Assembly (NCBI GenBank): GCA_012797505.1
Contig: JAAZOZ010000208.1
Coordinates: 1 to 8,021, forward strand
Origin: Smithella sp.
GTDB taxonomy: Bacteria > Desulfobacterota > Syntrophia > Syntrophales > Smithellaceae
Direction: 5' to 3'
Length of the DNA stretch: 8,021 nt
The notes below the pieces were generated by a model. That model had not been told where the DNA came from, made no database searches, and worked only from the letters and a program-made list of their open reading frames with translations. The position numbers and the translations under genes were made by a program. Shown piece after piece: positions 1 through 6,024 of the stretch. Positions within the stretch are counted from its first letter, which is position 1, and each line of letters begins with the position of its first letter.

Positions 1-157
1 CGACGAAAATGGACAATCTGGACCGCTGCCGCAACCGGAAATAAACCGTTGCTTTTCCCGACATTGTTCCCTTCGCGTGCGTCCGTCCGCGGGGGGATTT
101 TTGTGCAACCCTTCCTATCAAGCTTGCTCCGGCGAAATCAACGGAGCTGATGGAATC

Positions 158-919
158 ATGAAACTGAAAACCGTTCTTGTTTTTTTTCTGCTTGCGGGCG
201 CGCTGTTCTTTTGGTCCTGCACCAGCACGCCTTATCACCGGGATCAGGCGGACATTCATTTGCAAAAAGGCATTGCTTTCATTCAGGCCGGAAAGTATAT
301 CGGCGCGCTTGCCGAGCTTCTGGAAGCGGAAAAAAACGCCCCCGATGATCCGGAGATCCGTTATTATCTGGGTATTGCCTACCTTGGCCGCGGCATGAAA
401 GACCAGGCGATGGAGCAGTTTCAAAAGGCCGTCTCTCTGAAGGAAAATTATTCCGAAGCCCATAATTACATCGGCGTCATGCGGATGGACGAGGGCCAAT
501 GGCAGAAGGCCATTGAATCGTTTGACCGGGCGCTGAAGAATCCGGTTTATACGACGCCCGCGTTTGCGCTGTACAACTCCGGAATGGCCTATTTCAATCT
601 TAAGAATTATGATATGGCCCTGTCGCGGTATCGTCTGGCCCTGAGCCAGGACGGAGTGGCCGACTGGCAGCCGCAGATCGAACTGAACATCGGCCTGGCC
701 TATCTGCGAAAATCGGATCCGGTCCGGGCCCGCGAGCATCTGGAAAAAGCGGTGGCGCTCAACCCCTCTCTTTATGAGGCTCATTTTTACCTCGGGGAGA
801 TTTCACTGGATCTGCGGGACAAGGCCAAGGCCAAAAAATCCTTCGAACAGGTGATCAAACTTGCGCCGCAATCGGCTTTGGGGCAAAAATCCATGGAGTA
901 TCTAAAGACTTTGCCGTAA
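158..919 (+). CDS. TPR-repeat lipoprotein, PilF/PilW-like
   Basis: The 253-aa product begins with a basic, strongly hydrophobic signal segment (residues 2-20) ending at Cys21, then about six tetratricopeptide repeats in roughly 34-residue steps (about 32-65, 66-99, 100-133, 137-170, 173-206, 207-240). The middle repeat reads EAHNYIGVMRMDEGQWQKAI, followed by a NPVYTTP segment; both resemble the type IV pilus biogenesis lipoprotein PilF/PilW, which helps secretin (PilQ) assembly at the outer membrane. The lipobox (FFWSC) is non-canonical, with Trp at -2 and Phe at -3, so lipidation is likely but not certain. I chose the ATG at 158 because it puts the signal peptide at the N-terminus, with GGAG at 143-146; the frame is open further upstream, but that extension does not look like protein. 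The gene lies 39 nt before pepP. A pilus role is inferred from the family; no other pilus gene is in view. Confidence 0.8.
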   Translation: MKLKTVLVFFLLAGALFFWSCTSTPYHRDQADIHLQKGIAFIQAGKYIGALAELLEAEKNAPDDPEIRYYLGIAYLGRGMKDQAMEQFQKAVSLKENYSEAHNYIGVMRMDEGQWQKAIESFDRALKNPVYTTPAFALYNSGMAYFNLKNYDMALSRYRLALSQDGVADWQPQIELNIGLAYLRKSDPVRAREHLEKAVALNPSLYEAHFYLGEISLDLRDKAKAKKSFEQVIKLAPQSALGQKSMEYLKTLP

Positions 920-958
920 CCCGCCGGGAAACCCGACTGATTTACAGGAACGCCCTTC

Positions 959-2047
959 ATGCAGCAAACCTCCCAGAACGCATTTTCGCGAAGACGGTCT
1001 TCTCTGCAAAGAAAAATTCCCCGCTGGGGAGCGGACGGAATTCTTTTCACCGACATCTGCAACATCCGCTATCTTTCAGGATTTACAGGCAGTGAAGGCC
1101 TGCTGATAACAGGCCGGGACGAAACCCGGCTGCTGGTGGATGGACGATACACGGCGCAGGCCCGGACGGAGGTTTGCGGGATTCCCGTTTGCGAATTTGC
1201 CGACAAGCTGGAGGGCATCGAACAGGCAGCCGCAAAAATGGGCCTTCAAAAAATCGGCTTTGATCCGTTGCACATGAACGTGAGCGACTATGACCGGCTG
1301 ATCCGGCGATTGAAAAACGTGAAGCTGATTCCCCTGGGCGAAGAGGCGAGGATGCTCCGGGCCCGCAAGGACGCCGCGGAAATTTTCCTGATGAAAAAAG
1401 CGGCGGAGATCGCGGCAAAGGCGGTAAGGGGGCTGGCCTGCGCCCTGCGGCCGGGCTGGACGGAGAGAGAAGCGGCCCTGTATCTGGAAACGCTGGCGCG
1501 GCAGGGGGGCGCCGACCAGGTCGCCTTTGAAACCATTGTTGCCTCCGGAGAAAACGGGGCGTTTCCGCACGCGCGGCCGACGAACCGGAAGATCCGGCGC
1601 GGGGATTTCGTCGTGGTCGATTTCGGCGTCCGCTGTCAGGGGTACTGTTCCGATGAAACCTGCACCTTTGCAATTGGGGAATTGACACGGGGTCAAAAAA
1701 ATGCTTATCGTGCCGTCAAGCGGGCTCATGATGAAGCCATCGCCGCCATCGGGGCGGGCGCGGCCGCGGCGCAGATTGATGCGCTGGCGCGCCGGACGCT
1801 GGGGAAAAAATACAGCCGCTATTTTGTTCACGGGACGGGCCACGGCGTAGGGCTGGAGGTTCACGAGGCGCCGCGTCTGGCGCCGACGTCGGGCGATGTT
1901 TTGCAAAGCGGCATGGCTCTGACGGTTGAACCCGGCCTCTATTACCCCGGTCTGTGGGGTCTTCGGATTGAAGACACGGTGGTTGTGAAAAAAAACGGTT
2001 GCGAAATGATTACCTCGATGAGCAAAGACCTCATCACCATTGAATAG
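959..2047 (+). CDS. pepP: Xaa-Pro aminopeptidase / M24 family metallopeptidase
   Basis: The 362-aa protein has the two-domain creatinase/aminopeptidase P layout. The N-terminal creatinase-like domain (about 10-130) contains NIRYLSGFTGSEG. The C-terminal pita-bread M24 domain (about 140-345) holds the dinuclear metal site. All five expected ligands are visible: Asp221 (VVVDFG), Asp232 (CSDETCTF), His295 (HGTGHGVG), Glu324 (TVEPG) and Glu338 (RIEDT). The catalytic histidines His204 (FPHARP) and His302 (VHEAP) are also present. It should remove N-terminal residues preceding proline, or cleave Xaa-Pro dipeptides, in the cytoplasm. Family members of this short form are about 350-360 aa, so it is full length. 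AGGA at 946-949 supports the ATG at 959. gcvH follows after 18 nt, so co-transcription is likely. Aminopeptidase and prolidase specificity cannot be separated from sequence alone. Confidence 0.92.
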   Translation: MQQTSQNAFSRRRSSLQRKIPRWGADGILFTDICNIRYLSGFTGSEGLLITGRDETRLLVDGRYTAQARTEVCGIPVCEFADKLEGIEQAAAKMGLQKIGFDPLHMNVSDYDRLIRRLKNVKLIPLGEEARMLRARKDAAEIFLMKKAAEIAAKAVRGLACALRPGWTEREAALYLETLARQGGADQVAFETIVASGENGAFPHARPTNRKIRRGDFVVVDFGVRCQGYCSDETCTFAIGELTRGQKNAYRAVKRAHDEAIAAIGAGAAAAQIDALARRTLGKKYSRYFVHGTGHGVGLEVHEAPRLAPTSGDVLQSGMALTVEPGLYYPGLWGLRIEDTVVVKKNGCEMITSMSKDLITIE

Positions 2048-2065
2048 CATTGAGGTTGACCTGTT

Positions 2066-2461
2066 ATGAAGGTATTTCCAGAAGACCTGCTGTACAGCCG
2101 CGAACATGTGTGGGTGCGGGTTGACGGAGACATGGCAACGCTGGGGATTACGGATTACGCCCAGGAGAGTCTGGGGGAAATTCTATCCGTTGAATTTCCT
2201 GAAATCGACACGTATGTGGAGCGCGACGAAGCCTTCGGCTCCATCGAATCCACCAAGGCGGTGGTGGACCTGATCGCTTCGGTCAGCGGGACCATTGTCG
2301 GCGTCAACGAAGACATCAACGACGACATCGGCATCGTCAACAGCGATCCCCATGACACGGGATGGCTGGTGGTGATCGAGATGGACGACATGGAGCAGCT
2401 CGATGATCTTCTGGACGCCGCAGGCTATCACGATTATATTCTGCGGCAGGAAGCGGACTGA
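2066..2461 (+). CDS. gcvH: Glycine cleavage system H protein (lipoyl carrier)
   Basis: The 131-aa protein matches the usual length and fold of GcvH. It opens with the typical YSREHVWVRVDGD segment and TLGITDYAQESLGEI. The lipoylation site is Lys64 in SIESTKAVVDL, followed by PVSG-like SVSGTIVGVN, NSDPHDTGWL and a C-terminal acidic helix. The lipoyl arm carries the aminomethyl group between the P, T and L proteins of glycine cleavage, and GcvH also serves as the first acceptor of octanoate/lipoate in LipM/LipL-type assembly. GAGG at 2052-2055 supports the ATG. lipM starts 9 nt downstream and could modify Lys64. No gcvP or gcvT lies in this window, so a role as a lipoyl relay, or as a dedicated lipoate-binding protein, is also possible. 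Confidence 0.95.
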   Translation: MKVFPEDLLYSREHVWVRVDGDMATLGITDYAQESLGEILSVEFPEIDTYVERDEAFGSIESTKAVVDLIASVSGTIVGVNEDINDDIGIVNSDPHDTGWLVVIEMDDMEQLDDLLDAAGYHDYILRQEAD

Positions 2462-2470
2462 AGCCCTTCT

Positions 2471-3289
2471 ATGACCTGGCGGCTCATCCCGTATCAATCC
2501 CATAGCGCCTTTCAAAACATGGCCATCGACGAGGCCATTTTCCGGGAAACCCTGAAACATCAAAAACCGCCGACGCTTCGTTTTTTCGGCTGGCATCCGG
2601 CGGCGGTTTCCGTCGGCTATTTTCAGGACGTTCCAAAAGAAATCCATGTCGGCCGGTGCCGATCGGCCGGAGTCGATATGGTTCGCAGGATGACCGGCGG
2701 GAAAGCCGTTTATCACCAGGATGAAATCACCTATTCGCTTTCGGCCGGACCTTGGGAGCGCCGGTTTCCTGACGGCATCGTCCGGACGTATGAGATCATC
2801 AGCTCCTGCCTGGCGCGCGGCCTGTCTGAACTGGGCATCCACGCGATGCTGGCTGAAAAAAGCGCTTTGGCCCGAAAAAAGGAAAGAGCGCCCTGCTGTT
2901 TTTCCGAGCCTGCCGGAAAGGAGCTTACGGTGGACGGCCGGAAAATCTGCGGCAGCGCACAGGTCCGGTCGCACGGGGGGTTTCTGCAGCACGGATCGCT
3001 TCTGATGACGTTCGATCCGGCCGCGACCGCCGCCCTGATTCAGTCGCCTGCGCCGCCGGAACAGTTGAGAAACCGAGCAGTCGGCGTAAATGAGCTGGTC
3101 GAGACTCCCGTAAGCGCGGAAGAGCTCTGCGAAGCTCTGCGGAGGGGGTTTTGCGACGCGCTGGGGGTCGATTTTTGCGAGGGGGAATTGACGCCGGAAG
3201 AAAAGGCGATGAGCGACCGGCTGGTTAAAAAATACGAAAGCGACGCCTGGAACCGGGAGCGAAAAAAAGAAGACGGTCCGGCCGTTTAA
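2471..3289 (+). CDS. lipM: LipM-type octanoyltransferase / lipoate-protein ligase family
   Basis: The 272-aa protein belongs to the BPL/LplA/LipB fold. It shows RFFGWHPAAVSVGYFQ (37-52), the substrate-binding motif RRMTGGKAVYH (72-82), ITYS, GRKICGSAQ with the conserved Lys158, and LQHGSLLM (172-179). A cysteine at 143 in PCCFSEP aligns by eye with the catalytic Cys150 of Bacillus subtilis LipM. The C-terminal KYESDAWNRER also matches LipM rather than E. coli LplA. LipM moves octanoate from acyl carrier protein to the GcvH lysine, after which LipA inserts sulfur. The upstream neighbour gcvH, 9 nt away, is the expected acceptor. There is no good Shine-Dalgarno site at normal spacing (AGGAAG is 17 nt upstream), so translational coupling to gcvH is likely. 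An ATP-dependent lipoate ligase or LipL-type amidotransferase is the alternative; the Cys argues against the ligase. Confidence 0.88.
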   Translation: MTWRLIPYQSHSAFQNMAIDEAIFRETLKHQKPPTLRFFGWHPAAVSVGYFQDVPKEIHVGRCRSAGVDMVRRMTGGKAVYHQDEITYSLSAGPWERRFPDGIVRTYEIISSCLARGLSELGIHAMLAEKSALARKKERAPCCFSEPAGKELTVDGRKICGSAQVRSHGGFLQHGSLLMTFDPAATAALIQSPAPPEQLRNRAVGVNELVETPVSAEELCEALRRGFCDALGVDFCEGELTPEEKAMSDRLVKKYESDAWNRERKKEDGPAV

Positions 3290-3471
3290 AGGCATCGTAT
3301 TTTTGTTGCAATTTCCATCGGGATCGCATATAGGAAAACCTCCAAGGCGTGCGGCGAAAAAAGAAACGACGGCCCAGCGCCGAGGGTAAATTTGACGCGG
3401 ATAATCGCGGGAAAGTTTTTTGAAGGGACTTTCCGGGCAGGGAGCGTGATTTAAAACCGATTGGAAATTTC
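3290..3471 (+). other. Non-coding stretch after lipM with hairpins; possible 3' UTR or small RNA
   Basis: I find no convincing protein here. Local inverted repeats are CGGCG at 3352-3356 with CGCCG at 3378-3382, CGCG at 3396-3399 with CGCG at 3406-3409, and a perfect 7-bp stem GGAAAGT/ACTTTCC at 3410-3416 and 3428-3434. The stretch runs directly into the terminator at 3472-3516. A weak promoter-like pair, TTGCAA at 3306-3311 and TATAGG at 3329-3334 with a 17-nt spacer, would give a transcript of about 175 nt. The simplest reading is a structured 3' UTR of the pepP-gcvH-lipM unit. I match it to no known RNA family. Confidence 0.3.
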
Positions 3472-3516
3472 AGGGTAGTTGACGGCGCAGGCGTTGTGCC
3501 GGACTGCCCTTTTTTT
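3472..3516 (+). terminator. Intrinsic (rho-independent) terminator
   Basis: The outer stem pairs GGGTAGT (3473-3479) with ACTGCCC (3503-3509), with one G-U pair. After a small internal loop, the inner stem pairs GGCGCA (3484-3489) with TGTGCC (3495-3500), with a loop of GGCGT. Seven T residues follow at 3510-3516. It faces the plus strand, about 180 nt past the lipM stop, and probably ends the upstream transcription unit. It could instead end a short separate RNA or act as an attenuator ahead of rpsU. Confidence 0.8.
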
Positions 3517-3537
3517 GCGTTTAAAAGGCAGATGAGC

Positions 3538-3600
3538 GTCATCCTTCGACAGGGATCCTTCGACAGGCTCAGGATGACACAAACAGCTCACAGGATGACA
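3538..3600. repeat. REP-like palindromic element with internal tandem duplication
   Basis: GTCATCCT (3538-3545) pairs with AGGATGAC (3571-3578) and encloses two copies of a 14-bp unit, ATCCTTCGACAGG plus one base, at 3541-3554 and 3555-3568. Removing one unit leaves a 27-nt hairpin element related to those at 6694-6720 and 6740-6766. A further copy of the right half, CAGGATGACA, recurs at 3591-3600. The element lies between the terminator and rpsU, probably within or near the rpsU leader. Confidence 0.75.
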
Positions 3601-3630
3601 TTGATTTGAAAGTCAATATTCATTATTCAT

Positions 3631-3637
3631 GAGGAGG
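3631..3637 (+). promoter_or_regulatory. Strong ribosome binding site that sets the rpsU start
   Basis: GAGGAGG lies 6 nt before the TTG at 3644. It overlaps the in-frame ATG at 3629, so that ATG cannot use it and has no Shine-Dalgarno site of its own. A small hairpin (3600-3606 with 3611-3617, one G-U pair) sits just upstream. Confidence 0.75.
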
Positions 3638-3643
3638 CAAACA

Positions 3644-3835
3644 TTGGAAGTAAAAGTCATTGACAACGACGTGGAGAAAGCGCTTAAAATTCTCAAGAAC
3701 AAACTCTCAAAAAGCGGATTGTTCAAGGAACTGAAGGTTCGCCGGGCCTATGAAAAGCCCTCGGTCAAGAAGAAAAGAAAAACCATTGAAGCGCGCCGCA
3801 GACTGGCAAAAGTTCAGCGCCGCCGCAGCAATTAA
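3644..3835 (+). CDS. rpsU: 30S ribosomal protein S21
   Basis: The 63-aa, highly basic protein has the S21 signature: EVKVIDNDVEKALKILKN at the N-terminus, GLFKELKVRRAYEKPS in the middle, and a Lys/Arg-rich C-terminal helix. S21 sits on the platform of the small ribosomal subunit near the mRNA exit and the anti-Shine-Dalgarno sequence, and helps initiation. I take the TTG at 3644 as start because a full GAGGAGG lies 6 nt before it and because bacterial S21 proteins usually begin with M(E)V-type residues. An ATG 15 nt upstream in frame (3629) would add five residues but overlaps the ribosome site. The gene stands alone, separated from lipM by a terminator and repeats and from the next gene by 158 nt. 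Its own promoter is not obvious. Confidence 0.93.
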   Translation: MEVKVIDNDVEKALKILKNKLSKSGLFKELKVRRAYEKPSVKKKRKTIEARRRLAKVQRRRSN

Positions 3836-3876
3836 CAAAAAAACAGCGCGGATTATTCAATCCGACCTCCCGTCGC

Positions 3877-3906
3877 GCCGGACAGGCGGACGGCCTGTTC
3901 CCCGGC
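3877..3906. other. GC-rich hairpin between rpsU and the LOG gene
   Basis: GCCGGACAGGC (3877-3887) pairs with GCCTGT (3893-3898) and CCGGC (3902-3906), with a 3-nt bulge and a GGACG loop. No T-tract follows, so it is not a standard intrinsic terminator. It could stabilise the rpsU mRNA 3' end. The rest of the 158-nt gap is GC-rich with smaller palindromes, such as CTTCGCGAAG near 3950. Confidence 0.45.
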
Positions 3907-3993
3907 GGAGCCGGCGAGGGGGCGCCCGAACGTTGGATCGCCCTTCGCGAAGCGACCCGTCGGATCCGGCGGCATCATGAAGGAGGGAACCGC

Positions 3994-4644
3994 ATGGAAA
4001 AGCAATACCTCATCGATGAATTGTCCAGGGAAGAGTCATGGCGGATCTTCCGCATCATGGCGGAATTCGTGGATTCGATCGAGGACCTTTCGCGGGTTCA
4101 AAACGGCGTGACCGTTTTCGGTTCAGCCCGTGTCAAGCCGGGGGATCCGTATTATCAAATGGCGGAAAAACTGGGGAGGCTTCTGGTGCAAAACGGATTT
4201 TCCGTGATCACCGGCGGAGGCCCCGGCATCATGGAAGCGGCGAACAAGGGCGCGGCGGAAGCCGGCGGCCGGTCCGTGGGGATGAACATCAAACTGCCCT
4301 TCGAACAAAAGCCCAATCCTTACGCCAATCTGCAGATCGATTATAAATATTTCTTCATCCGCAAGGTGATGTTCGTCAAGTATGCCGTTGCCTATATCAT
4401 CATGCCGGGCGGCTACGGCACCATGGACGAGTTTTTTGAAGCCCTCACGCTGATCCAGACCAAGCGGGTGAAAAGCTTTCCCATCATCGTGATGGGCCGC
4501 GAATACTGGCGGGGGCTTCTGGACTGGCTGAAAAACACTATGCTGCGGGCAAACATGATCCTGCCCTTTGACATTGAAATGATTCAAATCATCGATGAGC
4601 CGGAAGAAGTCGTTAAACACATTCAAAAATACGTCATTGTATAG
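3994..4644 (+). CDS. LOG family protein (TIGR00730-type Rossmann-fold nucleotide phosphoribohydrolase)
   Basis: The 216-aa protein carries both LOG signatures: GGGPGIMEAAN at 74-84 and PGGYGTMDEFFE at 138-149, with the catalytic Glu146 in the second. Arg123 and Lys124 (FIRKVMF) provide the basic residues expected near the phosphate. A preceding strand, VTVFGSARV (39-47), begins the Rossmann fold. Family enzymes release the base from nucleoside 5'-monophosphates; some make free cytokinins and others (PpnN) turn over purine nucleotides. Which base is used here cannot be read from the sequence. AGGAGG at 3981-3986 lies 7 nt before the ATG. holA begins 33 nt downstream, so the two are likely co-transcribed. 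It is full length for the short LOG group. Annotation as lysine decarboxylase would be a legacy error. Confidence 0.9.
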   Translation: MEKQYLIDELSREESWRIFRIMAEFVDSIEDLSRVQNGVTVFGSARVKPGDPYYQMAEKLGRLLVQNGFSVITGGGPGIMEAANKGAAEAGGRSVGMNIKLPFEQKPNPYANLQIDYKYFFIRKVMFVKYAVAYIIMPGGYGTMDEFFEALTLIQTKRVKSFPIIVMGREYWRGLLDWLKNTMLRANMILPFDIEMIQIIDEPEEVVKHIQKYVIV

Positions 4645-4677
4645 ACGCCACCCGTTTCCCCGCCGGGAGAGCCGTTG

Positions 4678-6024
4678 ATGTCCCTGGAAAAAGTCCTGCT
4701 TGATCTCAAAAAGGGCAAGGTTGCGCCCTGTTATCTTCTGTATGGAGAGGAAGAATATCTGATCCAGGAATCGCTCCGCGATATCCTGGACCTTCTCGTG
4801 CCCCCGTCCGACCGGGATTTCGGCCTTTTTTTTCTCGACGGAAGCGAGGCGGATTTCGATCTGCTCCGGGACCGTCTTTCGGCGCCGTCGCTTTTGGGCG
4901 GCCGCAAAGTGGTCGTCGTCAAAAACACGGAAATATTTCAATCCCGCGAAAACCTGGGAGACCTGATCCAAAAAATCCGCGAGAACCTCGGGGAGAACCA
5001 GGATAAAGCCGTTCGGTCATTCCAAATGTTTTTGAAGCTGTCGGGATTTGCGTGGGAGGACCTGCGGGGCGCAGGATGGCAGAAAATTTCCGATGAACAA
5101 TGGGCCGGCGCCGTGGAAGACGACCCGGGAGACGACCGGCACACGTGGCTGCCGCGGATCGTTGAAATCTGCGCCGGCCGGGCCATGACGTCCGGCGGCG
5201 ACGCCGATCTCTCCGATTCGTTTGAAAAGCTCCTTGCCGGCGGACTCCCGGCGGGGAATTGCCTGATGCTGACCGCTGAAGCGGTGGACAGGAGAAAAAA
5301 GATCTTCAAGGTCATCGACAGGACGGGCGTGGTCCTGCATTTCGGCAAAATCAAGGAAGCCGCCACCCGGGAAACGCTCAAAAGCGAAGCGCAAAAGCTG
5401 CTGAACGGCTGCGGAAAGAGTCTGACGTCCGGGGCCTGGGCCGCGCTGGGAAAAAAGACGGGATTCCAGCTTCGTCCTTCCCTGAATGAGCTGCAGAAGC
5501 TCGTCGTTTTTGCCGGGGAAAAGACCGTGATCGACGAGGAGGACGTTGAAACCGTTGTCGGCAAAACCAAAGAAGACAGGATTTTTGATCTGACGAACGC
5601 TTTGAGCGAGAAAAACGCGAAGGCGGCGCTTCTGGCGCTCCAGTCCCTGCTGGAGCAGGGCGAGCAGCCTTTGATGATCCTGGCCATGATCAGCCGGGAG
5701 ATTCGTCTGCTGCTGCAGGCGTCCATCCTGACGCAATCCGGCAAACTGCCCCCCGTGACGCCGGGCATGGAATTTCCCTCTTTTCAAAAAAACGTCTATC
5801 CCTCCGTTTCGGCCATGGCGCAAGGCATGGCCCGCAAAGAAGATTTGCTGGTCGGCAAGCATCCCTTTGTGATTTTCAACGCGCTGCGTCACTGTCGACG
5901 GTTTTCCTGCCCCGTCCTGATCGGCTATCTGGATGAGTTGCTGGAAATGGATCGCGCCATGAAATCCTCGGCCACGGACCCGCAGCTTCTGCTGGAGCGG
6001 TTTCTGATCAAAGCCTGCGCTTAA
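4678..6024 (+). CDS. holA: DNA polymerase III subunit delta, with a long insertion
   Basis: Delta is the clamp-loader subunit that opens the beta sliding clamp. The 448-aa protein starts with the typical CYLLYGEEEYLIQE (18-31), followed by FFLDGSEADFDLL and LLGGRKVVVVKN (72-83). It continues with a CLMLTAEAVDRRKKIFKVI segment (195-213), FDLTNALSEKNAKAALLALQ (303-322), the PLMILAMISREIRLLL helix (331-346) and a C-terminal ATDPQLLLERFLIKAC. Typical delta subunits are about 340 aa. The excess lies mainly at about 88-190, inside the first AAA-like domain, where the usual linker is near 25 residues. I chose the ATG at 4678, with GGGAG at 4665-4669, over the adjacent TTG at 4675. The gene ends tail-to-tail with the minus-strand NYN gene, sharing four bases. 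Confidence 0.88.
   Translation: MSLEKVLLDLKKGKVAPCYLLYGEEEYLIQESLRDILDLLVPPSDRDFGLFFLDGSEADFDLLRDRLSAPSLLGGRKVVVVKNTEIFQSRENLGDLIQKIRENLGENQDKAVRSFQMFLKLSGFAWEDLRGAGWQKISDEQWAGAVEDDPGDDRHTWLPRIVEICAGRAMTSGGDADLSDSFEKLLAGGLPAGNCLMLTAEAVDRRKKIFKVIDRTGVVLHFGKIKEAATRETLKSEAQKLLNGCGKSLTSGAWAALGKKTGFQLRPSLNELQKLVVFAGEKTVIDEEDVETVVGKTKEDRIFDLTNALSEKNAKAALLALQSLLEQGEQPLMILAMISREIRLLLQASILTQSGKLPPVTPGMEFPSFQKNVYPSVSAMAQGMARKEDLLVGKHPFVIFNALRHCRRFSCPVLIGYLDELLEMDRAMKSSATDPQLLLERFLIKACA

Noticed and set aside
1..44. Possible C-terminal end of an upstream gene (frame from position 3, ending KMDNLDRCRNRK and TAA at 42-44)
   Set aside because: Only 13 codons are visible, another frame is also open, and nothing identifies a family.
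77..157. N-terminal extension of the TPR lipoprotein
   Set aside because: It would bury the signal segment after 27 residues of unprotein-like sequence; the ATG at 158 with GGAG upstream is better.
1076..2107. Long open frames on the minus strand across pepP
   Set aside because: They mirror a well-supported M24 peptidase, are rich in Arg/Pro/Gln from GC-biased codons, and show no family motif.
2183..3295. Long minus-strand open frame opposite gcvH and lipM
   Set aside because: It is antisense to two clear genes and has no recognisable domain.
3538..3600. CRISPR-like or tandem array upstream of rpsU
   Set aside because: Only two adjacent 14-bp units and no spacers; it is explained by a duplicated REP-like element.
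3601..3629. Promoter for rpsU (TTGATT and TATTCA with 17-nt spacing)
   Set aside because: The predicted transcript start would fall within the Shine-Dalgarno sequence, which is not workable for a gene with such a strong ribosome site.
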